Positions 9,648-19,361 are shown, counted from the stretch's first letter. The stretch: 64,000 nt of DNA from CAVYVZ01 sp963772065 (GCA_963772065.1 CAVYVZ010000003.1:1-64000), one strand, 5' to 3'. Numbers and translations are program-made. The notes: a model not told the origin generated them from the sequence alone.

Positions 9648-9676
9648 CCCGCCGCGCGAGGCGGCGGACAGACATA

Positions 9677-9706
9677 ACGTTAGGTCGAGTGCGCGCCGCC
9701 TGTCAA
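9677..9706 (-). promoter_or_regulatory. Sigma-70-type promoter of the SAM-I leader
   Basis: On the minus strand a perfect TTGACA (9701-9706) is followed after 18 bases by TAACGT (9677-9682). The position fits transcription starting just before the riboswitch. A GC-rich hairpin (CCGCC...GGCGG, about 9649-9667) lies between the promoter and P1. Confidence 0.6.
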
Positions 9707-9740
9707 CCGGCGGCCGTCTTCGCGGTTTGGCCCGCGGTCG

Positions 9741-10040
9741 TCAGAGAAACAGCTTCGGCGCCCGCCGCCGGTCGGCGCTGCGATGCCGCTTCGCGGCGTC
9801 GCTGGCGCGCCGATCGCTCGTGAAGTGTTCGAGCGTGTAGCCCGCTGAGACCAGGCGGCGTTCCAGATCTGCCTGAAAGTTCATGCACGCCACGATATCG
9901 GCGAACTCGTGCCGCTCGGTGCTCTCGCCTGGCCCCTGCACGAGCAGATGCGTCACGCCGGCCGGTGAGGCGGCGCGAATGATGCGCACGGATTCCAATC
10001 CGCGCGTGAAAAGCCAGGCAGTTTGAACGGTGGCGAGCAC
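9741..10040 (-). CDS. Small hypothetical protein
   Basis: The 99-residue product begins at GTG 10040 (MLATVQTAWLFTRGLESVRI). The middle has the composition of a folded protein, including HLLVQGPGESTERHEFADI and ACMNFQADLERRLVSAGYTLE, and the C-terminus is Arg/Lys-rich. There is no signal peptide or membrane segment. No clear ribosome site is visible and I recognise no family. It sits alone between the promoter of the methionine unit and the peptidase/TPR gene. Confidence 0.55.
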   Translation of the reverse strand: MLATVQTAWLFTRGLESVRIIRAASPAGVTHLLVQGPGESTERHEFADIVACMNFQADLERRLVSAGYTLEHFTSDRRASDAAKRHRSADRRRAPKLFL

Positions 10041-10093
10041 AGGAGCCGATCGTCGTATCGGCTTGGCGCAGCTCGGCCCTTAGCGCGTAGGCG

Positions 10094-11963
10094 TCAGCGA
10101 AGGCTCTTCGAGAGCTCGCACGCGTGCGGAACGCCGCCCTTGCAGCTCTTGTCGAGCAGCGTCTTCGCGCGCGCCAGATCCGCCTTCGTCTGCCGTCGGG
10201 CCAGGAGCGTGGCGAGGGTGGGTGCAGGTTTCGAACACCTCGCTCGCGCAGGGCTTCTCCAGCAGCTCGATGGCCTTCACCCCATCCTGCATGACGCCGC
10301 GCCCCTCGGACAGGAGATGCGCGGCAAAGCTGCAGGCCAGGTGGACTCCCCGTGCGCACGCGTCCTGCGCCACGGGGAACACGCGCGAACATGCAGGAGC
10401 ATCGCCTGCGTGGCACGCTTTCTGGTCGGCGGCCACGGGATCCTCCGCGCGTGCGGCGGGCCGGTTCGCCGGGGACGCCGCTGCCGGCGCGGGACGGGTG
10501 TAGAAGTCGAGCAGCTGCTGCAGATTCTTGCGTGTCGCGTCGTGGTCGGCGTACCCCAGCGCGCGCTTGACCGACGCCGCGGCTTCCTCGCGCTTTCCGA
10601 GCGCCCAGTACGCGCGCGCCAGCGATTCATGACTGTAGGGATCGAACGGCGCCAGGGTCACGGAGCGCTGCGCGAACGGCAGCGCGTCGACCCCGCGGTC
10701 GTGCCTGGCCAGCGTCTGCGCGAGCATTGCGTGCGCGGGCGCGAACTTCGGATTCAGAGCCACAGCACGGCGGAGCGATTTTTCGATCGCGGCGAAGCGA
10801 TCCGCCTTGTCCTGCGCGTCGTCCGCCGGCCAGAGCATCGTCGCCAACCGGTACTCTCCGTAAAAGCTCGCGGCCGCAGCCTCGCTGGCACGCGCGTACG
10901 CCGCGCGCGCCGCTTCCCGATCGTCCTCGGCGTCGAGCAGCAGTGCCTCGACCTCCGCAGCCGCCGGCGCGCCCGCCGCCGCCGCAATCTGCGCACGGGC
11001 TTCGACTGGGCGGCGCATCGCCGCGTGCAGCCGCGCAAGCATCAGCGCGGTGTCGGGCGCGGGCAGCTCCCGTGCGTTGAATGCCTTCACGTCGACCGTC
11101 ACATCGACGGGAACCTTCTGATACACGTACATGGACTGGCCGATGTATCGGGCCACTCCTTCGGCGACCGTCTCCACGCTTCCATAGACGCGTGGGAGCG
11201 CCTCGGTTGGATCCATGCCCTGCCGGACGGACGTTGACAGCTGGTTCATGCGCGCGAGGTTCTGACCTGAGTTGCCGAACATCAGGTAATGGACGAGCGC
11301 CCAGGCAGCAGCGTCGAACTCCGCCATGCGATCTGCATCGCTCATGAATGGCGATTCCCTGTCGGCCGCCAGCACCGCCGCGAGCGTCGGCCGCGCGCCC
11401 CGGTTCAGCCGCTCCAGATGCCAGGGAAGCAGCTGGCCCACCCGCAGCTCGCTGTCGCGCACAACCGTGTTGCTGAACACCTCCGCCAGGCCGCGCGTGT
11501 ACCAGAGCGGCAGTTCGCGCCCGAAACTCGATCGGATCACCAGCGCCATGTACGACCAGTAGCTCGATCGATACGGATTGATATCCCCCCTGGAATCGAG
11601 CCTGATGTCGCTGCGCAGGGCGATGAAGTGGCCCGTCGGGGATGATACGAACACGCTTTCCGGGCGGATCGCGCCGCGTCCTTCGAAGTACTTCGGCACG
11701 AGCGCGCGCATCCCGGCCTCGTCGCGGGCGGCGTAGACCAGGACCTCGAGCGGCAGATCGACCACCGCCCACGGCCACAGCCGGACGATTGCGCCGCGAA
11801 TCTGCTCGAACTGCCAGGCCACTTCGCGCGCCCGGCGCTCGCTCGAGTCCGAGAGAACGATGAAATGAGGGCTTCGGACCTCGACCCACGCTGCGGCGAG
11901 GGCGCGATCAGGAGTTGCGGCGAGGAACGCCGCTATGGCGAGAATCAACCACGCGCGCATCAC
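10094..11963 (-). CDS. Exported MA-like (DUF1570-type) peptidase with TPR and Sel1 repeats (one frameshift)
   Basis: A signal peptide (MMRAWLILAIAAFLAATPDRALA) leads into WVEVRSPHFIVLSDSSERRAREVAWQFE, the hallmark opening of DUF1570/MA-like proteins, with ELPLWYTRGLAEVFSNT in place of the usual HExxH-containing helix; the catalytic His pair is not seen, so it may be inactive. TPR helices follow (ALNPKFAPAHAMLAQTLARH, APFDPYSHESLARAYWALGK), then Cys-bearing Sel1-like repeats (KACHAGDAPACSRV, ACARGVHLACSFAA). The uninterrupted frame runs on to 10080, but its tail is nonsense. An extra base near 10220 hides ATLLARRQTKADLARAKTLL and KSCKGGVPHACELSKSLR, ending at the TGA at 10094-10096. Confidence 0.8.
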
Positions 11964-12030
11964 GCTTCACCCTCCAATGCGCGCGCAGAGCGTAGCACGA
12001 ACGAAAGAAAAGTCGACCCGGACCAACGTC

Positions 12031-12070
12031 CGAACCGACGAACCGACGAACCGTACGAACCTACGAACCT
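12031..12070. repeat. Five tandem 8-bp units (CGAACCGA family)
   Basis: Units read CGAACCGA, CGAACCGA, CGAACCGT, ACGAACCT, ACGAACCT with an exact 8-base period, and the last overlaps the stop codon of the ankyrin gene. The words resemble the ACGAAC repeats at 2.2-2.35 and 34.1 kb. Confidence 0.85.
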
Positions 12071-13775
12071 AACAAGATACGCACTTGTTCTGGTGCTTCA
12101 CCCCCATCTTCTCGAGCAGGGCCAGCGTCTCCGTGAACGGTTCGATCCGCTGCACCGGACCGTTTGCCATGTCGGCCACGTTGTTGCCCTCGCGATTCAC
12201 GGCCTTGATGTTCGCGCCCTTCGAGACGAGATACAGAATCATCTCGTTGTCGCCGCGCGCTGCGGCGTGATGGAGCGCAGTGTTGCCTTCGTGGTCGACC
12301 TCGTTCACGTCGGTGTGCAGCTCTTCGACCAGGTATCGCACCGCGGCCATCATCCCGCCCGGGGCGAACCGATGCGAGTTGGCCGCGAACCCTTCGCCGT
12401 AGCCGACGCCCGCTGCCGCCTGCAGGGGCGTCACCGCGGGACCACCGATCGGCAGCGGCGGCAGCCCTGAGATGTCCTTCGTGGCCTCGCGGCCGCCGTC
12501 ACCGGTGCGCGGCCGGCCGGCCGGCTTCATCGTCCGCAGACTCGGATCGGCGCCGTGCGCCGCGAGGAGCTTCATCGCGTCGACGTCCGACGCGTACGCG
12601 GCGCGCCAGAACGGCGTGGCGCCAATCTCGTCGACACCCGACAGGTCGAAGTTGTAGCCGGAGTACCAGACCTTGCGCTTCAGGCGCGCGTTCACGTCTG
12701 CGCCCTTCTCGAGCAGCATCTTCATGAGGTCGAGATACCCGAGCTGCTGCTGCAGGTAGGCGCGCGGCTGCGGATAGAGCGCCTTTGGCGCCCACTGCAC
12801 GTTGAGCACGGCGTACAGCGGCGTCACGCCGTTGTCGCTGGTCAGCTTGACGTTCGCGCCTTGCTCGATCAGGACGCGGGCGGCGTCGAAGTGGCCGTTG
12901 ATGACGGCGACGAGCAACGGAGTCGTCAGATCGGCGGCCGGCTGATTGATGTCGGCCCCTCCGGCCACGAGCGCGCGGATGGCATCGAGGTGACCTTGCC
13001 TCGCGGCGAAGTGAAGCGGGGCGAGGCCGCCGGTGTGACCCACGAGCTCGTTATAGAGGTACTGACGGTCGACGCCGGCGATCTGCGCACGACGCTGCGC
13101 GCCCTGCCCTTCGCCTGGACGCTCTTCGCGCGGAGGGGCGCCGCCCTGCTGGCGGAAGCGGCGCGCCTCGTCCTCGAGCTCACGCGTGAAGGCCGTGAGA
13201 TCGACGACCTTCGTGGTGGCGTGGTGCTCGGCGCCGTGCTTCAGCAGCGTGGCAATCGCATCCGCGCGGTTTGCGGCGGCGGCAAACATCAGGGCCGTCT
13301 GCTGCTGTGCGCGCTCCGTCGCGTTGACGTCGGCGCGCTTCTCCACCAGCACGCCTATCGCCTCCGCATTGCCCGATGCGGCGGCCAGCATCATCGGGGT
13401 GACGCCGTTCGTCGTCGTGGCGTTGACGTCGGCGCCCGCCTTCGCCAGCGCGGCGATCATGGGGGCATCACCAGCCTTCGCGGCGAGCAGCAGCGGCGTG
13501 TAGCCGCCTAGCCGCGTGGTTGCCTTCACGTTCGCGCCTGCGTAGAGGAGCATCTCGGCGAGCGGCACGTCGCCCTTCATCGCAGCCCAATGCAGCGCGG
13601 TCATGCCGTCGCCTTCGGCCGAGTTCACGTCGGCGCCATCCTTGAGCATGCGGCGCACGGCATCGCGGTCGCCGCGCATGGCAGCGTCGACGACGGCGAC
13701 GGCGCTCGTCGATGCCTGCAGCAGCGCGGCCAGCAGGAGCGCAACAATCATCGATGCGAAGGAGGTTTGACGCAT
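12069..13775 (-). CDS. Exported ankyrin-repeat protein
   Basis: The 568-residue protein has a signal peptide (MRQTSFASMIVALLLAALLQAS) followed by at least nine ankyrin units. Each shows the pattern of DGMTALHWAAMKGDVPLAEMLL, GYTPLLLAAKAGDAPMIAAL or GNTALHHAAARGDNEMILYL, with the linker GADVNA. A charged, Gln/Arg/Glu-rich insert (about residues 205-235) splits the array. The C-terminus is unusual, KHQNKCVSC, with the only two cysteines I see near the end. Ankyrin arrays bind other proteins; the partner is unknown. The gene is intact and apparently alone. Confidence 0.88.
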   Translation of the reverse strand: MRQTSFASMIVALLLAALLQASTSAVAVVDAAMRGDRDAVRRMLKDGADVNSAEGDGMTALHWAAMKGDVPLAEMLLYAGANVKATTRLGGYTPLLLAAKAGDAPMIAALAKAGADVNATTTNGVTPMMLAAASGNAEAIGVLVEKRADVNATERAQQQTALMFAAAANRADAIATLLKHGAEHHATTKVVDLTAFTRELEDEARRFRQQGGAPPREERPGEGQGAQRRAQIAGVDRQYLYNELVGHTGGLAPLHFAARQGHLDAIRALVAGGADINQPAADLTTPLLVAVINGHFDAARVLIEQGANVKLTSDNGVTPLYAVLNVQWAPKALYPQPRAYLQQQLGYLDLMKMLLEKGADVNARLKRKVWYSGYNFDLSGVDEIGATPFWRAAYASDVDAMKLLAAHGADPSLRTMKPAGRPRTGDGGREATKDISGLPPLPIGGPAVTPLQAAAGVGYGEGFAANSHRFAPGGMMAAVRYLVEELHTDVNEVDHEGNTALHHAAARGDNEMILYLVSKGANIKAVNREGNNVADMANGPVQRIEPFTETLALLEKMGVKHQNKCVSC

Positions 13776-13861
13776 TCTCTTGTCCCTACCCGAAGTATAG
13801 GGCCTTCACCGCGCACTTTTTCGTCACGCGATGTCACGGTTGACGTGTCGGGCGGGCCGCT

Positions 13862-15172
13862 TTACAGGAGGTCGAGTTGCAGCCGCTCGCAGGCGGCCAC
13901 GTTGGCCGCCGGCGGCGGCGGCTGTCCCTCCCGCACGTTCACGGCTACGCCATCGCCGACGCCTTCATACAGCGCCTCGAGGCTGGGCTGGGCGTAGACC
14001 ACGAGCCTCGCCTCCCAGCGCCCGCCGGTCTGCGAGACGCGGACGTGAAGCAGGCTCAGGAACCGGGCGAGATCCGCATCGTGCGTGGCGCCTTCGATGC
14101 TGCGGATTGCACGGGCGAGAACGCTGCGCGCGAGACCGCGCACGCCGACCGTGCGGCTGCCCAGGCGCACGTACTGCAGCCAGTCGTCGCGATCGGGAAA
14201 AACGATCTCGGCACAGTAGGTGCCTTTCGTCGGGTCGAAGGTGATCGGCGAGAGGAAAGCGCCCCCCGCGCCCGAGACGAAATAGTGCGGCGCCGGCACG
14301 GGCGCGCCGGCGACGAACGAGCCAAACGTGTCAGGCTTGTAGTACCTGGAACGAGTGTTCGTGCGCGGTGATGACCGCCGGGACGAGGGCCGCAAAGCGA
14401 ATGAGCAGTGCATGCAGCCGATCGAGATGCGCAGTCTTGTCACGTTCCTGGTTCACGAGCGCTGGAATGTGGAACAAGACCAGCGCACGGCGGCCGGCGG
14501 CCTGGGCCAGCCTCAATCGCCATTCGAGCCACGCCAGCTGACCGGCGTCGCCGTCCGACGTCGGCGTGGCGTCGAGCGCGCCGCTCATGCCCGAGTCGAG
14601 TCCGAGCACGACCAGGGGACACCCTGGCGACGCGAGCTCCCAGTACGTTCCGGGCTGCGGCACCAGGCGGAGCCCGTAGTCCTGCCACAGCTTCTGGTGC
14701 CTGCTCGTGCAGAACAGATCGAAGAACTCACGGCCGTTGTGCTTCGAGTAGGTACCTCGTGATTTCCGGGCGTGGCCCACACGGGCACCTGCAGATTCTG
14801 GTACGGCGCGAAGAACCCCTCGATGAAATCCTGCTCGCGGCCCGCCGGGTACGCGAGGTCGCCGTTGATGATCAGGAAGTCCGGCGCGAGCGTCCTGATC
14901 AGCGGCAGCAATCCGTACTGCGAGCGATCGCCTTCGCCCGTGTCGCCGAGAATGATGAAGCTGAAGCCCGTGCCCGCGTCGCGGTTCGTCAGTTTTTCGA
15001 AGGGCACGCTGCGCGCCGGCGCCGACGGATACTCGGCCTCGTAGCGGCGGCGCCACTCAACCGTGTGATCGCGCCGGAGCTTCTTGCGCGACGCCACCCA
15101 GTTCCTCGGATCGACCCAGAACCCCGGTCCTCTGACGGATCCGAACCGCGGCCACACGAAGGTCGGCGGCAT
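13862..15172 (-). CDS. Calcineurin-like metallophosphoesterase (two frameshifts)
   Basis: The start is ATG 15172, overlapping the stop of the upstream membrane-protein gene (ATGA). The five metal-site blocks of the family are visible: IILGDTGEGD, FLIINGDLAYP, WATPGNHE, LVLFHIPAL and AHEHSFQ, the first three before the first break. Breaks lie near 14757 (after GNHE, one base missing or two extra) and near 14340 (after HEHSFQ, one extra). The third piece (RYYKPDTFGSFVAGAPVPAP onward) is back in the original frame and ends LQLDLL, as an added beta-rich domain. Known family chemistry is phosphomonoester or diester hydrolysis with two metals; substrate unknown. No signal peptide is seen. Confidence 0.85.
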
Positions 15173-16395
15173 CACGCCACCTCCGTGGTGATCGGGCGGT
15201 CGGGTGCGGCAGGACCCGTCTGATCGCGCCGCGGGCGGGCCGCGCGGAGCACCGACGAGCTCAAATCGTTCCAGAACGGCGCGCCGAACGAGATGAGCAC
15301 GGCGCTGATCAAGCAGCCGAACAGGAACCGCAGCGAGGTGAGACGGCCGTCGGAGAGCGACGTCCAGACGTTGACCGGGTTCAGGAGGTAATCGACCGAC
15401 GCGACGTTTTCGCACGTCGCGATGCGTCCGCGAACGGCGGCATCGGTGGCCGCGGCCTCGGCCATCTCGTCGGTCGTCAGTCCGGCGTCACGTGGTCCGC
15501 ACGTGACGTTGGCGGCGCTGTTGGCAATGGCAAGCGCCTGGTCGGCCAGCGTCCGCAGGCGCTCCTGTGTGGCGGCCCGATCCGGACCCGCCGGTACTTT
15601 CTGCGCTTCGGAGGAGAGGCGCTGGGCGCTCTCGGCGAGCGCGATCGCCTGCTCCGGGCCCAGCGCCGTCGCGCGGACGTAGATCTGCTCGAACGGCAGG
15701 TTGAGCACCACGGTCACGAGGAACGCGATGGTGAACGTCTGACGCAGATTGCGCCGCCGGTACTGGTAGCCGAAGTTCTGCAGGAACTGGTCGTAGTGTT
15801 TGGCGATCGTTTCAACCTGCGGGAAGAACTCGAGCCGGAAGGCTTCGCGCAGGCGGCCCGCGTCGAAGTCGGCGTCATTGAGCCGCCCGTTGTCGCGAAG
15901 CAGTTTCCAGTCCCACAGGAAGCGGGCGACGTGCGTGGCGTCGCCGTAGGCAGCCGACTGCGCGTCGCCGGCAGCCCCTTCGAGCTGCTGCGTGAGGCCG
16001 GCCACCGATTCGACGAGCTTCGGCGAGGGCGGCGCCGGCTTTCCCTTCTGCAGCGCGACCTCGCCGTCGAGCGCCCGCGCGACGAGGCGCTGCCATTCCG
16101 GGGCGGCCTTCTCGATCGCGGAGGCGAGGTCGTCGGCGTTCATGGGCAGCACGCGGCCGGCGATGCTGACGCGGCGGAACTGCAGCGGACCGCGCACCGT
16201 GAGCCGCGCGTCCTGCTGCAGCCGGCTCACCACGAACGGACCCGCGAAGTCGGCAAGGGCATGCTCGAACGCGCGCGATTTGCTGCTCGTCAGAGATTTG
16301 TAGAGCTCCTGCAGCACCTGCACGAGCACCGACAGCCCGAGAAACCAGGCCGTGATCGCAAGCAGCGGCGTCAGAACCGAATTCATCTGCGGCAT
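15172..16395 (-). CDS. Membrane protein of unknown function, coupled to the phosphoesterase
   Basis: The 407-residue product has three likely membrane helices: near the N-terminus (LTPLLAITAWFLGLSVLVQVL), around residues 220-240 (TFTIAFLVTVVLNLPF) and near the C-terminus (FLFGCLISAVLISFGAPFW). Between the first two is an Ala-rich cytoplasmic or periplasmic helical domain; between the last two a region with two cysteines (NVTCGPRDAG, GRIATCENV). MPQMN or the second Met (16386) may be the start. Its TGA overlaps the ATG of the phosphoesterase, so the pair is probably translated together and may work as a membrane-anchored unit. No family recognised. Confidence 0.75.
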   Translation of the reverse strand: MPQMNSVLTPLLAITAWFLGLSVLVQVLQELYKSLTSSKSRAFEHALADFAGPFVVSRLQQDARLTVRGPLQFRRVSIAGRVLPMNADDLASAIEKAAPEWQRLVARALDGEVALQKGKPAPPSPKLVESVAGLTQQLEGAAGDAQSAAYGDATHVARFLWDWKLLRDNGRLNDADFDAGRLREAFRLEFFPQVETIAKHYDQFLQNFGYQYRRRNLRQTFTIAFLVTVVLNLPFEQIYVRATALGPEQAIALAESAQRLSSEAQKVPAGPDRAATQERLRTLADQALAIANSAANVTCGPRDAGLTTDEMAEAAATDAAVRGRIATCENVASVDYLLNPVNVWTSLSDGRLTSLRFLFGCLISAVLISFGAPFWNDLSSSVLRAARPRRDQTGPAAPDRPITTEVA

Positions 16396-16415
16396 TGGCG
16401 GTAAGCTAGTCCTGA

Positions 16416-17492
16416 ATGCCGAGTCTTCACAAGCCCGGAGTGCTCGCGTACGACATCAGCCAAAGCTACGAGTGGAACTACGCGAACGCACCCGCGGTTC
16501 CCGAGCACATCGGGATCCCGGACTGCCCCGGCTCGTGGAACTTCTGCGGTCTCCCGGTTTCCGCGCCCATCGGGATCGCCGCGGGACCGCTGCTGAACAG
16601 CCGCTGGCTCCTCTACTACGCCGCCCGCGGCTTCGACGTCGTCACGTACAAGACGGTGAGGTCGTCGGCCAGGCCGTCGTACGACCCTCCCAATCTCCTG
16701 CCCGTCCGTGGCGTGGCCATGTCCGATGCTCAGTCGAGCGTGACGGCCGATGCCACCATCGCGTCGCCCGACTCCTGGGCGATCTCGTTCGGCATGCCGT
16801 CACGCGATCCCGGCGTCTGGCAGGAAGACGTTCGCGCGGCGCGACGGGGCCTCCGTCCCGGGCAGGTTCTGGTCGTGTCGGTGGTCGCGTCGCCGGGTCC
16901 GGGCTGGACGATCGACCGCATCGCCACGGACTTCGCGGACTGCGCCCGATGGGCAAGCGCGGCCGGGGCGCACGCGATCGAGGCCAACCTGTCGTGTCCC
17001 AACGTCGAGACTCAGGAAGGGAACCTGTACGCGTCGGCCGATGCGTCGGCCGCGATCGTCAGGAAGGTCCGTGACGCCGTGCCCCACTCGCCGTTGGTCC
17101 TCAAGGTCGGGTTGTTCGACGAGCGCGATCAGGCCACACGATTCGTGCGCGCCGTGTCCGGCTACGCGAGCGCGATCAGCACGACCAATACGATCTCAAC
17201 GGTCGTACGAACGCGGGAAGGAGTTCCGCTCTTCGGCGGGGCGCGCCGCGGCATCGGCGGTCGCCTGATCGCCGAGCGATGCCTGGCGGAGCTTCGCATG
17301 CTCCGGGCAATCGTGCGTGACATGAGCTCAGACCTGCAGTTGATCAGTGTGGGCGGCGTCAGCACGGCTGGCGACGTCGTCGAGCGGCTCGAAGCCGGCG
17401 CGCATCATGTCCAGCTTGCGACGGCCGCCATGCTGAATCCGGATATCGCGATTACGCTCCGCCAGGAATGCGCTCGCCGCTCCCCTGCCTGA
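16416..17492 (+). CDS. Dihydroorotate dehydrogenase-like FMN enzyme
   Basis: The 358-residue TIM-barrel protein shows the family landmarks: GLPVSAPIGIAAGPLLNS and YKTVRS near the N-terminus, the active-site region HAIEANLSCPNVETQEGN, LVLKVG in the middle, and the phosphate/FMN loops ISVGGVSTAGDVVERL and GAHHVQLATAAML. Class 1/PreA-type proteins oxidise dihydroorotate or dihydropyrimidines with FMN. No Fe-S binding cysteines or PreT partner are present nearby, and it is not in a pyr operon, so whether it serves pyrimidine synthesis is open. It diverges from the membrane-protein gene with only 20 bases between starts and overlaps the CRTAC1 gene tail-to-tail by 41 bases. Confidence 0.85.
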   Translation: MPSLHKPGVLAYDISQSYEWNYANAPAVPEHIGIPDCPGSWNFCGLPVSAPIGIAAGPLLNSRWLLYYAARGFDVVTYKTVRSSARPSYDPPNLLPVRGVAMSDAQSSVTADATIASPDSWAISFGMPSRDPGVWQEDVRAARRGLRPGQVLVVSVVASPGPGWTIDRIATDFADCARWASAAGAHAIEANLSCPNVETQEGNLYASADASAAIVRKVRDAVPHSPLVLKVGLFDERDQATRFVRAVSGYASAISTTNTISTVVRTREGVPLFGGARRGIGGRLIAERCLAELRMLRAIVRDMSSDLQLISVGGVSTAGDVVERLEAGAHHVQLATAAMLNPDIAITLRQECARRSPA

Positions 17493-19224
17493 CGACCACG
17501 ATCTGATTGGCCTTCCCGCCGGGGAACCGCTCGTGTTCTCCGCTCGGCCAACGAACCTCGATCCGGTTGTACGTGGCATCGCCTCCGAGGCCGAGGTGCA
17601 CGCGAGGATCGCCCTGCGAGATGTAACCTGAGGCGCCCTGCACTTCGCCGGAAAGCGCGCGCTTGCCGACGTCGACGCGCACTCGGGCGCCGAACGGGTC
17701 TATCCCGGACTTCGTGCCGACGCATTGAACGATCAACCAGTTCTTGCGCTCACCGAAGTTCTTCAGCAGCGACGGCCGCGCGCCCATGTTGTTCACCACC
17801 ACCTCGAGCGATCCATCGTTGTCGAGATCGCCCACGGCCGAGCCGCGGGATGACGAGCGATCGAGTACCCCCTGTCCTGCCGCGGCAGAGATGTCCTTGA
17901 ACCGTCCGCCGCCGACGTTCCAGTACAGCAGGCGCGGCTGACGGTATTTGATCTCCGGGCTTCGCTCGACCTCCGGGTACACGTGCCCGTTGATCAGGAG
18001 CAGGTCCCTGCGGCCGTCGTGATCCACGTCGAGGAAGTGCACGCCCCACCCGACGTACTCCATGTAGGACCCGAGACCCGACTGCAGCACGCGATCCTCG
18101 AACGTGCCGTCGCCGTTGTTGTGATAGAGGTTCGGAATGTCGTCGCTGAAGTTCGTCTTGACGATGTCCACGTCGCCGTCTTCGTCGTAGTCGGCGATCG
18201 CCACACCCATGCCCCCCTGCTCCTGGCCGTCCTCGTTCAGCGCCACACCCGAGAGGAGCCCCACTTCCTTGAACGTGCCGTCCTTCTGGTTCTGATAGAG
18301 CAGGCTGGGCGTCGAGTCGCAGGCGACATACAGATCCGGCCACGAGTCGTTGTCGAAGTCGGACGCCACGACAGTGAACCCGTAGCACCCCTTCGTACGG
18401 CCGATGCCGCTTGCGGCCGAGACGTCCGTGAAGCGCCCCTGCCCGTCGTTGCGAAAGAGATAGTTGCGGGCGAACGGAAGGCCGCGCGGCCCGCACATCA
18501 CCGGCATGCCCTTCCACAGGCAGTAGCTGCCGCTGCCTGCCTCGGGCACTTTCGCGCGATCGAACTCGAGGTAGTTGGTGACGATGAGGTCGAGACGTCC
18601 GTCGCGGTCGTAGTCGACGAACGAGCATCCCGTATCCCACCGTGTGGCGGGAGCCTTCAGGCCGGCGTCTTCCGTGACGTCGCGGAACGTGCCATCGCGC
18701 TGGTTTCGATAGAGCACGCTCTGGCCGTAATACGTGACGAATAGATCCCGGTGGCCGTCGCTGTCGTAGTCGCCGACGCAGGCACCCTGTCCCCAGCCGG
18801 TGCGCCGCAGCCCCGCCTGTTCCGTGACGTCCGCGAACCGAAGCTGCCCGAGATTGCGATACAGGTGGCCGGTTGATGACGTTCCCGACCCGTCTGCGTC
18901 GAGCGTCGTGGCGTTCGGAAGAAAAACGTCGAGCAGGCCGTCGTTGTCGAAATCGAATAGCGCGACGCCGTTACCCGTCGTCTCGAGGATGTACTTCTTC
19001 GCATCGGCGCCCCCCGACACGTTCGTGGCGGTCAGGCCTGCCTGCTCGGCGAGATCACGGAAGTCGACGGTGATCGGGGGTAACGTCGTTTCGATTCGCT
19101 TCGGCGGGGTAACGGGACGTCGCACGCTCCCCATTCCCTGAAAGGCTTCGAGGCTGAAACCCACGAAAAAGCTGAGAATTACGATTGTGACGCTCGTTTT
19201 GGTCCCCGCGCCTTGACAGATCAT
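17452..19224 (-). CDS. CRTAC1-like FG-GAP/VCBS propeller protein with ASPIC/UnbV domain
   Basis: The 590-residue exported protein begins with a hydrophobic signal (VTIVILSFFVGFSLEAFQ). It then has repeated Ca-binding FG-GAP/VCBS blades of the form ALFDFDNDGLLDVFL, GDYDSDGHRDLFVTYYG, VDYDRDGRLDLIVTNY, ADYDEDGDVDIVKTNF and LDVDHDGRRDLLLING, interleaved with LYRNQRDGTFRDVT strands. It ends with an ASPIC/UnbV domain (DPFGARVRVDVGKRALSGEV, QGDPRVHLGLGG, RIEVRWPSG). Such proteins are secreted or surface-bound; their biochemical role is not settled. ATG 19224 is used; it overlaps the -35 box of the divergent receptor promoter. Confidence 0.92.
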   Translation of the reverse strand: MICQGAGTKTSVTIVILSFFVGFSLEAFQGMGSVRRPVTPPKRIETTLPPITVDFRDLAEQAGLTATNVSGGADAKKYILETTGNGVALFDFDNDGLLDVFLPNATTLDADGSGTSSTGHLYRNLGQLRFADVTEQAGLRRTGWGQGACVGDYDSDGHRDLFVTYYGQSVLYRNQRDGTFRDVTEDAGLKAPATRWDTGCSFVDYDRDGRLDLIVTNYLEFDRAKVPEAGSGSYCLWKGMPVMCGPRGLPFARNYLFRNDGQGRFTDVSAASGIGRTKGCYGFTVVASDFDNDSWPDLYVACDSTPSLLYQNQKDGTFKEVGLLSGVALNEDGQEQGGMGVAIADYDEDGDVDIVKTNFSDDIPNLYHNNGDGTFEDRVLQSGLGSYMEYVGWGVHFLDVDHDGRRDLLLINGHVYPEVERSPEIKYRQPRLLYWNVGGGRFKDISAAAGQGVLDRSSSRGSAVGDLDNDGSLEVVVNNMGARPSLLKNFGERKNWLIVQCVGTKSGIDPFGARVRVDVGKRALSGEVQGASGYISQGDPRVHLGLGGDATYNRIEVRWPSGEHERFPGGKANQIVVVRQGSGERIPGGA

Positions 19225-19280
19225 ATCGAATATATGATATACACTTTGGCGCTCAGCACGTTACCGTTCCACTCGAGTGG
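19213..19280 (+). promoter_or_regulatory. Promoter and palindromic operator candidates for receptor 2
   Basis: TTGACA at 19213-19218 is a consensus -35 box. An AT-rich patch unusual for this GC-rich window follows, with ATCATAT (19220-19226) paired to ATATGAT (19232-19238) and -10 choices GATATA (17-base spacer) or TATACA (19-base). Downstream, CCACTCGAGTGG (19269-19280) is a perfect 12-base palindrome in the 5' leader. Either palindrome could bind a dimeric regulator; both are inference from symmetry. Confidence 0.55.
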
Positions 19281-19361
19281 GAGAGGTACGTCGATGCTTG
19301 TCCCTGCTGCACACGTCTATTTCAGTCCTGTTCCGACTGCCACGGATCGGAGACTCCACCC

